From Aricia agestis (lineage: Eukaryota; Arthropoda; Insecta; Lepidoptera; Lycaenidae), in contig NC_056422.1 in NCBI RefSeq assembly GCF_905147365.1, forward strand, positions 6,822,501-6,886,500: 64,000 nucleotides of DNA, read 5' to 3'. Position numbers and translations under genes: made by a program. Below the pieces are notes generated by a model. The model saw only the letters and a list, made by a program, of their open reading frames with translations. It did not search any database and was not told the DNA's origin. Each line of letters opens with the position of its first letter. Positions within the stretch are counted from its first letter, which is position 1. Shown in pieces: positions 31,268 to 43,065 of this stretch.

Positions 31268-31703
31268 ACGGAATGCATGAAGGGTTCCGTACCATTATTG
31301 AGCAAAATTAGGCCAAAAATTGTGTTTTTGTATGGGACCCCCTTACTTTTTATTTTATTTTAATATTATTATTAAATATTAAAGTACACATATAAGTAAG
31401 GACTTTGAAAAAAATTCAAGTACCTACCTGTTGCCATTATTGATATACAGCAAAAAAGGCAAAAAAACACGTTTGTTGTATGGGAGCCCCTCTTCAATAT
31501 TTATTTTATTTTGTTTTTAGTATAATTTTTGTTATAGCGGCAACTGATATATTACACAATCTGTGAAAATTTCAGAAGTCTAGCTATAGTGGTTCTTGAG
31601 TTACAGCCTGGAGACAGACGGACAGATGGACAGACGGACATACATCGAAGTCTTAGTAATAGGGTCCCATTTTTACACTTTGGGTACGGAACCCTAAAAA
31701 TTT
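31268..31703 (+). mobile_element. GGGTTCCGTACC-type repeat
   Basis: Begins aagggttccgtacc and ends ggtacggaaccctaaaaa, so the ends are inverted repeats. Includes a gacagacggacag run and tcttagtaatagggtccc. Same family as 36346-36833 and 56715-56975. Class unknown. Confidence 0.6.
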
Positions 31704-31965
31704 TATGTAAAAAGTTACCTTCGACTAGCAAAATATTCTTTAATAAAAGTCAAACCTCGTTATTCCTATTTATGTCTAGCAGTTTTAATCCACTAAACGA
31801 TGTACTGTCAGACTATCCTTTCTCGTTGCTTTGTATCGTGGGATAAAAGATCTATTTTAATACCAGACTAAGCTCCGTTGAAATCAATACCTGATGCCAC
31901 TTTTGGGATAAAAATTACTTTTTAATGGTCACGACCACTAACAAAGGATTTGCATGTATACAGCA

Positions 31966-32200
31966 CATCCATACTAATGTTATAAATGCGAAAGTATATC
32001 AGCTGTCTGTCTGTCTGTTACCTCTATATCCGTCTATCTGTTACCTCCTTACGCCCAATCCACTGAAACGGTTTTGTTGAAATTTGATATTATGATACAT
32101 TGGGAAAGGGTATAGGATACTTTTTGTCCCGGAAAAATGCACGGTTCCTACGCGATAAACGACTTTTGGCACTACGGAGCTGCGGGCGTTATATAAAACT
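31966..32200 (+). mobile_element. Lep1-like repeat
   Basis: ccatactaatgttataaatg, tgtctgtctgtt, gcccaatccactgaaacgg, gataaacgacttttggcac, gcgggcgtt. No coding capacity. Confidence 0.6.
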
Positions 32201-32215
32201 ATGAATCTATACTTA

Positions 32216-33384
32216 ATACTATAATTGGGAAGAGTTTGTTTGTTTGTTTGTTTGTTTGTTTGTTTGAACGCGCTAATCTCAGGAACTACTGGTCCGATTT
32301 GAAAAATTCTTTCAGTGTTAGATAGCCCATTTATCGAGGAAGGCTATAGGCTATATTTTATTGCGTTAGAACTAATAAGAGTGAAGAAATAGAGGAAAGT
32401 GTGGAAAAAACGGGAGAAATTATTTGAAATGGCTTATTTGAACGCGCTAATCTCAAGAAGTACTGGTCCGATTTAAAAAATTATTTCAGTGTTAGTTAGC
32501 CCATTTATCGATAAAGGCTATAGGCTATATTTTATTACGTTAAGACTAATTCGAGTGGAAAAAATAGAGGAAAATGTGGAAAAAATGGGGGAAATTATTT
32601 GAAAGGGCTTTTTTGAACGCGCTAATCTCAGGAACTACAGGTTCGGTTTAAAAAATTATTTCAGTGTTAGATAGCCTATTTATCTAGGAAGGCTATAGGT
32701 TATATTTTGTCACACTAAGCCTAATAAGAGCGAAGAAATCGAGGAAAATGTGGAAAAAACGGGGGAAATCATTTGAAAGGGCTTATCTCACGAATTACTG
32801 GAGCAATTTTTCTGCGATTTGGCACAGATAAGAAGAAGACCACGTAGGATCATAGGCTACTTTTTGTGGACTAATTTGTCTGTGAAATTTCGCGTGGTCA
32901 CGACAACACGCGTAAGCGGCTGGACCCATTTTGCTGGAATTTGGTATAAAGATACTTTGAGTCCCGAAAAAGGATATAGGATACATTTTGTCCCGGAAAA
33001 ATCTACGGTTAACGCGCAATATACTTTTATGATTTGCGCGTAAACTATTCAATCTATTTTTATGGAATTTGGTATGGAGATACTTTGAGTCTCGGGAAAG
33101 GACAAGGAATACTATTTTTGTCGCGGAAAATGTACGGTTCCCGCACAATAAACTTTTATGATTATCGCCTAAACTATTCAATCTATTTTGTCATCAAATA
33201 GATTGAATAGTTTAGGATGGAGATTGGAGATACTAATTTGAATCTGGGACATCTTTTTTGTCCCGGAAAAATGTGCGGTTCCCACACAATATACTTTTCT
33301 GATTTGCGCGTAAACGACTTAATCGATGTACGGGAACAACTATAAACTAAAGTCCACGCAGACGAAGTCGCGGACAACAGCTAG
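32216..33384 (+). mobile_element. Helitron-like element with 175-bp internal tandem repeats
   Basis: Starts TCTATACTTAATACTATAAT, ends cagCTAG|T. After a TTTG microsatellite, a unit of about 175 bases beginning gaacgcgctaatctca recurs at 32266, 32440 and 32615. Lep1-like wording follows (gatactttgagtcccg) in repeated, diverged form. The short frames here are not genes. Confidence 0.6.
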
Positions 33385-33389
33385 TCCAT

Positions 33390-34148
33390 AATATTTATAA
33401 ATGAAACGAATCCAACAATCTGTCTGTCTATCGAGGTCATAAACTTTTTTCCAAGAAATTTTTCACATTTATATCGCTAAACAAATTATGACAAATTTTT
33501 TATAGATATACTCTGTGGACATTTATTAGTTTGTATCCCATCAAAATTTGCGATGGTCACTTTAAACGAAGCTTTTCATAAATGGTCCATCGGGGACTCA
33601 ATAGGAAGTAACTTTATATCTGTATTACTAAAACAAATATAACATCTACTGGTTGTTAGCTTTCTTTGAAATTATTTGTCTCCTGGGAATTTTATGGCGA
33701 TTCATGAAATACTTCTGAGAAGGCACGTAAAAACACATTGAGTACGCCACTTACAGCTTGCTGACTGTTTCAAGAGACTGTTTTTCTTATGGAGAGGTTT
33801 AAGACGTATTATTAACCTAATTAAAATTGTGTACCATATTTTGGGATGTTCTGAGTTTTAGAATGTTTATAATTGTGATAAAGTACATATTAGATGATTC
33901 ATAAGAAAGAAATCGAGCATAGACTAGAAATGTGGACTAAAATTTAACATTACTTAATTTTTAACCGTTCTTTACTTTCATTCTCATTCATTTTCATTTT
34001 CATCTTCGTGTTGTATAAAATTATATAAAGAGTGTTTTTTCAATAAAGTGTACTGGCCTATGCTAGTTACGTATTAAATCGAAGTCATACTGCCATACAT
34101 AATATTAATATTACATACATATTATTATTATACCTATAATATTATTAT
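33390..34148. other. No gene seen
   Basis: AT-rich intergenic sequence ending in ATT-rich low-complexity DNA. Confidence 0.45.
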
Positions 34149-34155
34149 GGCGTTA

Positions 34156-34510
34156 ATAATAATAGCTCCTACACCGGTTTCGGTGACGGTGGCCGGTTTC
34201 ATTGAAACTAGGCCAGCTACGCAGGAGTAATTTTATAGTGCCCGAGTGTGTGCGCAGTACACAAGAGCACTCTCTATTCCCTTACTCTCATAACCCAGTG
34301 GGACGGAAGACCGACACGACCGGCGAGAGATCAGGCGCAGGACCGACTTTTTACATGCCCATCCGACGCATGGATCATTTTACTTGTCAGACAATCAGGT
34401 GATCAGCCTGCATTGTCCTAACCAAAGTTGGAAATAACATGTTTCCAACGCGGGAATCGAACCCACGACCTCCGAGTCAAAAACCGCGCTCTATACCACT
34501 AGACCACGGA
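34156..34510 (-). mobile_element. tRNA-derived SINE (family SINE-B), intact
   Basis: On the minus strand it begins tccgtggtctagtggtatag (A-box) and has gtgggttcgattcccgc (B-box). The body is gtcggtcctgcgcctg, accggccaccgtcacc, with a TAT-rich tail. Perfect GGCGTTA duplications flank it (34149-34155, 34511-34517). The long body after the tRNA-like head shows a SINE, not a tRNA gene. Confidence 0.8.
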
Positions 34511-34517
34511 GGCGTTA

Positions 34518-35094
34518 TATATGGCGTTGGATTAATTACGAGCACTGACCAGCATTATACTGCGTTATATTTCGGAACACACGCAAAGTAGCGACTCGTG
34601 CCAGAATGCGTCAGTTGTCTGATCATGATTAATATTCACCTCATTTTTTCAAAGTGATTGTGAAACAAAATGGCTACTTCTAGTCGCACATTATTCCGAC
34701 CAGTGTTTTACGTGACGTTACTTCCAGAAGATGGCTATAAAATATTTAATGAAATTTTTATCGCAAAAATAACTGGCTCTAAAGCCGATTCATCAACAAA
34801 AAATATTGTATAAGATTTTGGGATTAAACTTTTTGTGATAGAATATTACGCTTAATTTTTTTATTACACAATTTTGTTGAGAGGTATACAAGATTTTAAA
34901 AAACTTACTTAGATAAAAATATTTTATCATCTAAGACTTAAAAAATATTTTTATAAATACGATGCGCAAAGCAAATACATTAAGTGAGAGTTCTTATGAG
35001 AAATAAAAAGTCTTAAACCTAAGTGATTGATCACGAAGAGCGCTTTTCAGTATTCGTCTGCAGTTTACGTATAATTGCTCCTAACGACCTCTGT
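34518..35094. other. No gene seen
   Basis: AT-rich sequence with no supported feature. Confidence 0.45.
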
Positions 35095-35532
35095 GGTTCA
35101 GTGGTTGAGCGCAAGCAAGCTTGGCCGGGGGTCGCGGGTTCGAACCAAATAGTTTACTATGTTCCTGGGTCATGATTCATGGATGTGTATTAAATATTAT
35201 GTATATTATCATATTAATATAAATCTTCTATTGTGTTTAGTATAAAAGTCCATATCTATACTAATATTATAAATGCGAAAGTGTATGTCTGTCACCTCTT
35301 CACGCCCAAACCGCTAAACTGATTTTGCTGAAATTTGGCATGGAAATACTTTGAGTCCTGGGAAAGGAAATAGGGTTCTTTTTGTCCCGGGAAAATGTAC
35401 GGTCCCCGCGCGATAAGCGCGTTTTGGCGCAACGGAGTTGCAGGCGTCAAATTTCCGTTGTCTGGTATCCGTAACACAAGTGTTTCAGGTACTTACTACG
35501 GGGCCAGACTGACATGGTGTGAAGCGTCCATA
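35095..35532 (+). mobile_element. tRNA-derived SINE-A, copy 4, split
   Basis: Head and body (cgacctctgtggttcagtgg to tagtataaaag, 35249), then an inserted Lep1-like piece, then the rest of the body (tttccgttgtctggtatccg to gaagcgtcca, from 35451). The A-box is diverged. Confidence 0.7.
35255..35450 (+). mobile_element. Lep1-like insertion inside SINE-A
   Basis: tctatactaatattataaat, tgtctgtcacctcttcacgc, gcgataagcgcgttttgg, gttgcaggcgtc. It lacks a CTAG end, so the 3' end is lost or imprecise. Confidence 0.6.
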
Positions 35533-36199
35533 AAAAATGTTATTTACAACATTGTAATTAAGTGAAAAATTGCTTTATTTTCGACCAAATCCGTACAAGA
35601 CTTGCATGTATAATTCGTTTTTGTAGGCTCTAAAGCATAATAATGTTTTACAAACAAATTACGAAATTGGGTTACCGGTTGTTTACCGAAGTCTACGTGG
35701 TGGGCTTTTGTTATACAAAATACCAAACTTTCAACGAGGTGCTATGATTAATTAAAAATTTATGCGTGAACAAGAAAATTCTGGGCTTAAATATTCACGA
35801 AATTCTTATATATGCGGCCATTTTAACACGAATAATTATGGCGCATTCTTTATATTATTGTAAATAAAGTCGTACCGTATGTGCTAAATTAAAGTTTAAA
35901 TTTGCAGCAGTGTTTTGGAATGAGTTCTAATAGACATTACACAAAAAAATGTTAGGACATACAAGGATGTTGTTACAATATTCAATGGGTTACGAGGATG
36001 ATCGTGGCCGTAAATGTAAGCCTGCTGACACTCAAAATTAAAAAAATCGTACCAGTCTCGCCAAACTAAGTCGAAATTTGATAACATTGAAAGTAATGAA
36101 CGTGGATGTGAAACAGATACCTCTCAAGTGATACTTTACAGTCTAAATTTTGGCCAAACGCTTAAAGATCCTTAAAAGTTAGTTAGCCAGTAGGTAATA
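35533..36199. other. No gene seen
   Basis: AT-rich sequence; short frames on the minus strand have no recognisable content. Confidence 0.45.
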
Positions 36200-36695
36200 A
36201 AATAATAGTTCCATACCGATTTCGATGACGGTGGTCGGTTTCATTGGAACCACGACCGCTACGCATTATTATTCCCTAAGGGTCAATTTACATTAGTGCA
36301 GACTGCAGAGTCGAAGCGTACCATTATATCTGAGAATTTAATAATCGACCAAGTGCGAGTCGGACTCGCGCACGAAGGGTTCCGTACCAATATAGGGCAA
36401 AATTAGGGCAAAAATTGTGTTTTTTGTATGGAAGCCAGCCCTTGATTTTTTATTTTATTTTAATATTATTATTAAATATTAAATAACACATATAAATAAG
36501 GAATTTGAGAAAAAATCAAGTACCTACCGGTTGCCACTATTGATATAGAGCAAGAAAAGCCAAAAAAATCATCCCCCTAAAATATTAATTTTATTTTGTT
36601 TTTAGTATTTGTTGTTATAGCCGCAACAACTATACATAATCTGTGAAAATTTCAACTCTCTAGCTGTTCTTGAGTTAAAGCCTGGAGACAGACAT

Positions 36696-36734
<39 letters not shown>

Positions 36735-37235
36735 TACAGACAGATAGACAGACGGACGGACGGACAGACGGACAGAAAACGAAGTCTTAGTAATAGGGTC
36801 CCGTTTTTACCCTTTGGGTACAGAACCCTAAAAAATGCGCGCGCGCTGATTGGTCTCGCAGAAGTACTTAATGTGAGCGTTACGCTCTGGAGTTAAGGTT
36901 GAAAATTCTATAATTAGTTTTTTGAGAATTTGTGAGAATCGAAAATGCTTTAGTATAAATTGACTCTTAGTATGTGGTGCGCAGTGCACAAGAACACTCT
37001 CACATCCTAGCATCTCATCCAGTAGATAAGATGACCCAATCGACCGGTGTCAAGTGAATGCGCAGGACCGATTTTTACATGCTTATCTGACGAATCATCT
37101 TTCCTGTAAGACAATCAGCCTGCATTGTCCTTACCAAACTTGGAAACAACATTTTTCTAACATGGAAATCAAACCCACGACTTGGAGTTAAGAGCTCTAA
37201 ACCAATTAACTGGACCAAGAAGGCATTGAAAGTAG
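36200..37235 (-). mobile_element. tRNA-derived SINE-B, old copy split by another repeat
   Basis: 36200-36265 matches the 3' part of SINE-B (tttcgatgacggtggtcggt) and 36970-37235 matches the rest (gtgcgcagtgcacaagaaca, gcgcaggaccgatttttaca, gacaatcagcctgcattgtc). The tRNA-like head is decayed. About 700 bases of other repeat separate the halves. Confidence 0.65.
36346..36833 (+). mobile_element. GGGTTCCGTACC-type repeat
   Basis: From gagtcggactcgcgcacgaa and gggttccgtaccaatat to gggtacagaaccctaaaaa. Internal (CAGA)n microsatellite at 36696-36740. It lies within the split SINE-B. Confidence 0.6.
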
Positions 37236-37419
37236 GGTATAAAATGTCAAAGAGTGACGTCACTAATGAACTGTCATATTTCCTGTCCGAGGCTCTAGCG
37301 GCATCGCAGGCATCAATAATGTCGTCCCTTTAATTAAAGGTGAAATGTGAATTAAATTTAATTGATATTGAAATAGTAAGATTTGAGGTATTCATTTACT
37401 TTTAAACTTTTAGATGTAC

Positions 37420-37650
37420 TATCAGAGAAATTGATTCATAGATGATGACTGGGCTATGAAATTTGGTCGCGTTAGGTCAAAAATTGAATTGATACAATTC
37501 GACTAAATAACGTAGGCCTGTACATAAATCAATTTCTTGGATTTTACGTCTAATACGCTCGTAAGGAAAACATCTAGAAGGTACTGTCACATGATTGTTC
37601 CGATTGTTCTCAATTAACAATTTTATTAATTGAGAACAACCGTGTGACAG
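37420..37650. mobile_element. Decayed MITE and an adjacent hairpin
   Basis: gagaaattgattcatagatg pairs loosely with acataaatcaatttcttgg; similar wording occurs at 1809-1925 and 48408-48580. At 37583-37650 ctgtcacatg and ttgttctcaattaa pair with ttaattgagaacaa and tgtgacag. Confidence 0.5.
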
Positions 37651-38213
37651 CGATGAGCGAAATTAGTTCTTGTCTTGGTCTTCCTTTTTTGCAAGAGTGA
37701 GGCCAATTTTGCTCACGTTCTTGCAGTCTTGGTATTGGTCTTGCTTTCTTGCAAACCATTTTGCTCATCACTAATTTTATTCCTCTGGACTTGATCAGTT
37801 AAATTGCGAGGTTATACTTTGTAAAACGATGCCAATGTTCGATAGTTTCTTAAAAAACTTCAAAATGGCATTTAGGTGAAAATAAGTAAATTCAAATATT
37901 ATGGAAAATGGACTGGATCGAATGAAAAACGAAATTGGCTTAATAGAGTAGAAAACAAACCGTTTTGCCTTGTTAAATATTCTGAGCAACGACCAATCTC
38001 TTAATTTTGCGTAAAATAATATTTTACGTGAATCAAAAATATAGATAACAAGATTTTTTTCCAACGTACATGTTTTGTATAGAAATATTTGTGTTATTGA
38101 ATGGAGGTATCAGATATGTAAAATTTACAACTGTCAGTTAAGTAGTACCTACAATTTAGTATGGCATTAGTCTGATCTAAATACAAAGACTAATTTCTTA
38201 TTTTAAAAGAACT
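37651..38213. other. No gene seen
   Basis: Contains imperfect direct wording around cttgcagtcttggtattggt; otherwise no supported feature. Confidence 0.4.
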
Positions 38214-38405
38214 CTGGAACGAACTGTCACCAGCAGTATTTCCGGACTAATACGTACTGCAAACCTTCAAGAAGAGAGTGTACTCCCTTTTGAAAGGCCG
38301 GCAACGCACCTGCAGCTCTTCTAATGTTGCGTGTGTCTATGGGCGACAGTAGTTGCTGTCCATCACTTGACCCGTTTCCTTGATGGCCCCTTATTTTAAA
38401 AGAAA
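38214..38405 (+). mobile_element. LINE 3' end sharing its tail with SINE-M
   Basis: One frame reads WNELSPAVFP, a stop, then LQTFKKRVYSLLKGRQRTC. This WNxLP-type ending resembles the C terminus of many non-LTR reverse transcriptase ORFs. From aaaggccggcaacgcacctg onward it matches the 3' part of SINE-M. 5'-truncated and inactive. Confidence 0.6.
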
Positions 38406-38463
38406 AATAACTTTTTATTTGAATTTAACGGACATAGCAGCTGCAGCCGATTATACCTAGTTT

Positions 38464-38632
38464 TAGCTATTTGACTGAGCTTTGCTCGGTATTCAATCAA
38501 ACACGAATAAAATGACATTTTCTAAAAATGATTCCTAGCTAGATCGATTTATCGCCCCCGAAACCCCCTATATACTAAATTTCATGAAAATCGTTGGAGC
38601 CGATTCCGAGATTCCAATTATATATTATATAC
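38464..38632 (-). mobile_element. Helitron-like element, family B
   Basis: Reverse-oriented: hairpin gagctttgctcggt, ctagctagatcgatttatcg, ttcatgaaaatcgttggagc, aattatatattatatac. Confidence 0.6.
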
Positions 38633-38850
38633 ACGAGCTTTTGCCCGCGGCTTCGCTCGCGTTAAGAAGTATTATTATATATAAACTTTCATCCCCTATT
38701 TTAACCCCTTGGAGGTGGAATTGATCAAAAGCCTTTCTAAGCGGATGCCTACGTCATAACAGCTACCTGCATGCCAAATTTCAGCCTGATCGGTCCAGTG
38801 GTTTGGGCTGTGCGTTGATAGATCACCATGTCAGTCAGTTTGAGTTTTAT
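38633..38850 (-). mobile_element. Helitron-like element, family E
   Basis: cgagcttttgcccgcggctt, taaccccttggaggtggaat, cgttgatagatcaccatgtc. A copy in the opposite orientation lies at 42842-43065. Confidence 0.55.
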
Positions 38851-38879
38851 CAGAAACCTATATCTATATATATTATATA

Positions 38880-38925
38880 TAGATAAAGATATAGATATAG
38901 ATATAGATATAGATATAGATATATA
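38880..38925. repeat. (ATAGAT)n microsatellite
   Basis: About seven units of agatat. It generates ISIS- and DIDI-type peptides on the two strands that are not genes. Confidence 0.8.
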
Positions 38926-39082
38926 CAAGAATTGCTCGTTTAAAGATGTAAGATATAATATTTTTTCAATGATCTGGACTGACATATTTTTACAATCCAA
39001 CATTATTCTTGAATATTCGATGAACGTGTAAAATTCATTCACGCGTACGACGGGTCCAGATTTGCATTCCAATACACCTTAT

Positions 39083-39433
39083 CCATACTAATATAATAAA
39101 GTATGTCTGACTGGCACCTCTTCACGTACTGCTGAACTAATTTGCATGTGCTTTGGATATTGAATAGTATTCATTCATTGGTAATTGAATACATCGAGTC
39201 TTGAAAAAAAACCATAGAATAATAACTTGTCATAGAGGTCCCATAAATTAAATAGAAACCATACTAATATTATAGATACGAAAGAGTGTCTGTCTGTTAC
39301 CGCTTTACGCCCAAACTGCTGAACCGATTATGCTGAAATTTGGTATGAAGATACTTTGAGTCCCGGGAAAGGATATAGGATACCTTTTAGCTAAAAAACC
39401 GAATATTGGTGCAACGAAGTAGCGGGCGTTATC
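39083..39433 (+). mobile_element. Two tandem Lep1-like copies
   Basis: A short copy (ccatactaatataataaagt, cacctcttcacg) and a longer one from about 39257 (accatactaatattatagat, gcccaaactgctgaaccg, gatactttgagtcccggg, gcgggcgttatctag). Confidence 0.55.
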
Positions 39434-39765
39434 TAGTAGAATAATATTTTCGTCCCGCGCGACATAAAAGTTGCGTGAAACATAATATAGTCTGTTTGTT
39501 ATCTAATTTGAGAATAAAGGTTTTTAGTAACTTTCATCGGTCATATCCCTGATAGCCTTCAGCGGGTCTAAAATAGTCGCTTTGGAGAATCACATTATGA
39601 ATCATAATAATATTATGATTCATTTTTTTTAATCGAAAAATTGGCACTCTGTTTGCAATTGATGTTTAAATTCGTACTAATTTGACATTCGTGAGTTTGA
39701 CAGTTTTGACAATTCATTTTCTGAATTGATTGAGAGGAATTGCTAAATGTGACCATTTTTTTATT
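39434..39765. other. No gene seen
   Basis: Unassigned AT-rich sequence with a small hairpin near 39600 (atgaatcataat / attatgattcat). Confidence 0.45.
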
Positions 39766-40037
39766 TTATAAAATAAGGGGACAAACGAGTAAACGGGTTA
39801 CCTCATGGAAAGCAACATCAGAAGAGCTGCAGGTGCGTTGCCGGCCTTCTAAGAGGGAATAGGATTACAGGGTAAGGTAAGGAAGGGAATAGGAAAGGGT
39901 AGGGAATTGGGCCTCCGGTAAAGTCACTCACTCGACGTGAAACAGGGCAATCGCTGTTTCATGCCGGTTTTCTGTGAGCCCGTGGTATTTTTCTGTCGAG
40001 CCGGCACATTCGTGCCGAAGCATGGCTCTACCACGTA
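39766..40037 (-). mobile_element. SINE-M, shortened
   Basis: Reverse copy with oligo-T, an internal deletion between ggaaagcaac and atcagaagag, a purine-rich centre, and gaagcatggctctaccacgt. Confidence 0.75.
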
Positions 40038-40177
40038 AAAATAGCGAAATATTTTAGCCCCGTTGTACGTGCTGGGAATGACAACGCGCGAGTGCCGGTT
40101 CGATTCCCAGGCGGCTGACGTCACAATGTTTTATTACATCTGATTATATAAAAGAAATCACACCTTTGTTAGTTATA

Positions 40178-40379
40178 CAGGCTGTTTCAAATAAGGTGTA
40201 CTAAGCCGAAAGGGGGTGAGTCAGGGGGTCATTCTAAACAACTTTTGTTCTGCTACTTTTGAAAATTCGTATAAAAAAAATATTGATTCTCCATACAAAT
40301 TTGTTGGTCACGTAAGTTGTTCAGAATGACCCCTCGAGTCACCCCCTTTCGGTTTAGTCTACCTTATTTGAAACACCCA
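40178..40379. mobile_element. 202-bp MITE with TA target site (mariner-like)
   Basis: Ends gctgtttcaaataaggtgta and complement; arms continue with ccgaaagggggtga. Flanked by TA on both sides (40176-40177 and 40380-40381), as for Tc1/mariner-type elements. Confidence 0.65.
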
Positions 40380-40399
40380 TAGCTTACATAATTTTTTAA

Positions 40400-42350
40400 C
40401 TTATTAGTTATGCTTATATTATAAGTTATAACTTGTAGAAACATTAGCAGTTTTGTTCGTCCACCTGATGGTTTTCCTCCAAAACTTCAAAACTTTTTTT
40501 TTCTAAACACTAGTACTCTAAGCGGGGACGGTAGCAAGGGGTTTACATGCACCATCCAAGAAGCCTGTCACAATCTACAGGTGACGCTTACTTACCCACA
40601 AAACAAAACACGGACACTTAGTTTTCAACAGAAAAGTCGTTCTACCGTTCTTTAAAATACCGTTTCTCTCCTCTACACACACATCATGCTACTACTTATG
40701 CTTACATATGACACTCGGGGCATTTAAGAAATTAACTCGAACGATAGTGTCTGCACGTAACACGCACGGTAGGGTCTGGTGCCAAAAACCGACTGTAGCT
40801 CCCACCCGAAAGGTGGGTACTGCGCATGCCTCCTAAAGTTAGGCTGGTAAGTTTATTTGTAAAGTGGCTATGTAATCGTGGTCGGGGGTATGGTGTAGGG
40901 TTTTCGGTAATGGTATTTCCTTGTATGTATTTGGTAATGTTTCGCGACACAGCGGTAGGTTCGTGTCGAAATATTCGCTATAATACCTCGAAAATGTGTG
41001 CTACCATCAAGTAACTTTTACAAGCAATTTTTTTGTTCCTATTGATAAGAAACTGCATAATGACTTCCCAAGTCATTTATTATACAATATTATACAGTTG
41101 TATACTTTCGGGATTCCTCTTACAATTGTTACTCCGTCAAAATCCACACCATAATGGGCCCTTGGGGTATTTTAAATACATAATTTTTACCCGTCAACCC
41201 CCACTACAAGTGGCGCGACGGTAGAAGGGATTGCACATTGTCAGTGTGGCTAGACTTGAATATTAAAACTACCATCTAATTTAGTAAAGATAATTCAATT
41301 ATGATAACTTAATATTCTAAAATCAATGAAATATTATGTTCTACGTTATATAAATCATAACACTATCAATTTATACTCTTAGCACATTAATAAGTAAAAA
41401 CATGCCGCTTTTTGTGTTTCTGTTCCCTTTTCATTCATAAAGAAATGGATAGATTTTGTTAAGATATGTAGTGTATTGATAAATAAAGATGGCCGTCTAC
41501 CAAGGTGGGGCAGTGAAGATATGGTCGCCAGACGTGAGATTTATCGCCCACTTCTCCACCAGCCGCCGCCGAGAGTAGAGTATTCAGTGATACAGATTGA
41601 GTGTTTAATTTACTCCTCCTACAAGAGTGTACAAATTGTACACTTTAGATAAAGAACATAGCGAAGTTAGCATTGCTTTCAAATCAGAAATATTACAGTT
41701 TATATCATAAAGTTCTTGTAACGAAAAAATGCAAGCAATTAAAGATTTTCTGCGTAAAAGGAAAAGCGGGGAATATTTAGTATAGCATACAAATTTATTT
41801 AATATTGTATTTGTTTAATATTTAATACCGTATAATATATTATGATTTATGGAAGTTACAAAAATTACTCAGTAACTTGTTTATTAATTCATTCGAGAAA
41901 CAACACGAAACAAATTAAATTAATTACAAGGAACTGTATTCAAAGTTTAATATAATTAATTAAATGACTTGCCAAAAACCGTAATCGATCGGAATTCTCA
42001 TTATAAATTTTCTAACGTAGGCAAGGGGAGGGAAAGAAATACAGGTTGTATCTAGTTGGTGCAGAAAAAAACAAGGCTTTTGCATCGGTTGTGGATAATT
42101 TATACAGTATTTTCAGAGCAAAGTAACCACTCTTCAAATACTGTAGTGCCTGGGACAAGATTTTAATGGTTGCCAGAGCATATACGGCATTTTCCCAACA
42201 TAGGCAGCCTAGTCCAAAGGAATGAACATGTCAATACGTCTTGGACCAACAATGTGCGGGTTTCCTCACGAGTCTTTTCTTCACCAGAGTAAACAGAACT
42301 TAGTTCTGTCTACTTTGCCTTCATTTTAAAAATGTCTCATTGGAGTACAC
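40400..42350. other. No supported gene; GC-richer unexplained patch at 40500-41230
   Basis: 40500-41230 is GC-richer than its surroundings and shares no wording with the repeats I recognise. It has a local hairpin (ctcccacccgaaaggtggg) and no splice-consistent coding frame that I can support. The remainder is AT-rich. Confidence 0.4.
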
Positions 42351-42353
42351 GCC

Positions 42354-42624
42354 TATAGTCAGTGCAATCCACGAAGACGCGCCCCACTACTCCTTCTAAT
42401 CGTCTATATTTCTATAGTATAATATGTGTGCAAGTTTTCGCCAATGTTTGAGTGTTATCGGTACACACTAATTACTTATAAGTGCACGGCCACACTACGA
42501 TAAATTGACCAGTTAAGAGAAAGCCTCACGGTCAAAGGGAAAGGTAAAGTTTTACCTTTCCCTTTGACCGTGAAAAACACCCAAAATTTGGTGGGGCGTG
42601 TCTTCGTGGATTGCACGGACTATA
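42354..42624. mobile_element. 271-bp MITE with internal perfect hairpin
   Basis: Ends tatagtcagtgcaatccacg and complement (one mismatch); arms include aagacgcgccccac. At 42527-42572 a perfect 22-bp palindrome (cacggtcaaagggaaaggta...) has only a 2-base loop. Confidence 0.7.
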
Positions 42625-42669
42625 CACACGGGATCTTTCACCCAGTCCTTTTCTTTTACTATCAAACTA

Positions 42670-42835
42670 TCTATACTAATATTATAAATGCGAAAGTCTG
42701 TCTATCTACCGCTGAAATTTGATATGATACTTTGAGTCCCGGGAAAGGGCATAATGTACTTTTTATCCCGGTAAAATGTACGGTTACCGCGTGATAAAAT
42801 AATTTTTGGGCAACGGACTTGCGGGCATCAACTAG
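42670..42835 (+). mobile_element. Lep1-like repeat, internally deleted
   Basis: tctatactaatattataaat, gatactttgagtcccggg, ggtaaaatgtacggttacc, gggcatcaactag. Confidence 0.6.
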
Positions 42836-42841
42836 TAATAT

Positions 42842-43065
42842 TATAATCTTTATATATAAAACTCAAAGGTGACATGGTGATCTATCAACGCACAGCAGAA
42901 ACCACCTGACCGATCGGGCTGAAATTTAGCATGCAGGTAGATATAATGACGAAGGAATCCGCTAAGAAAGGATTTTGATCAATTCCACCTCCAAGGGGTT
43001 AAAATAGGGGATGAAAGTTTGTATATTTCTTAACGCGAGCGAAGCCGCGAAAAAGCTCGTTGTTT
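42842..43065 (+). mobile_element. Helitron-like element, family E
   Basis: Starts near TCTTTATATATAAAACTC; gacatggtgatctatcaacg, cacctccaaggggttaaaat, gcgagcgaagccgcg, aaaagctcgtt. Reverse counterpart of 38633-38850. Confidence 0.55.

Noticed and set aside
36696..36740. CRISPR-like regular repeats
   Set aside because: A plain CAGA microsatellite without unique spacers; likewise 57203-57310 and 45040-45085.
38749..39072. Frames with ISISIS and DIDIDI runs on opposite strands
   Set aside because: Translation of the ATAGAT microsatellite.
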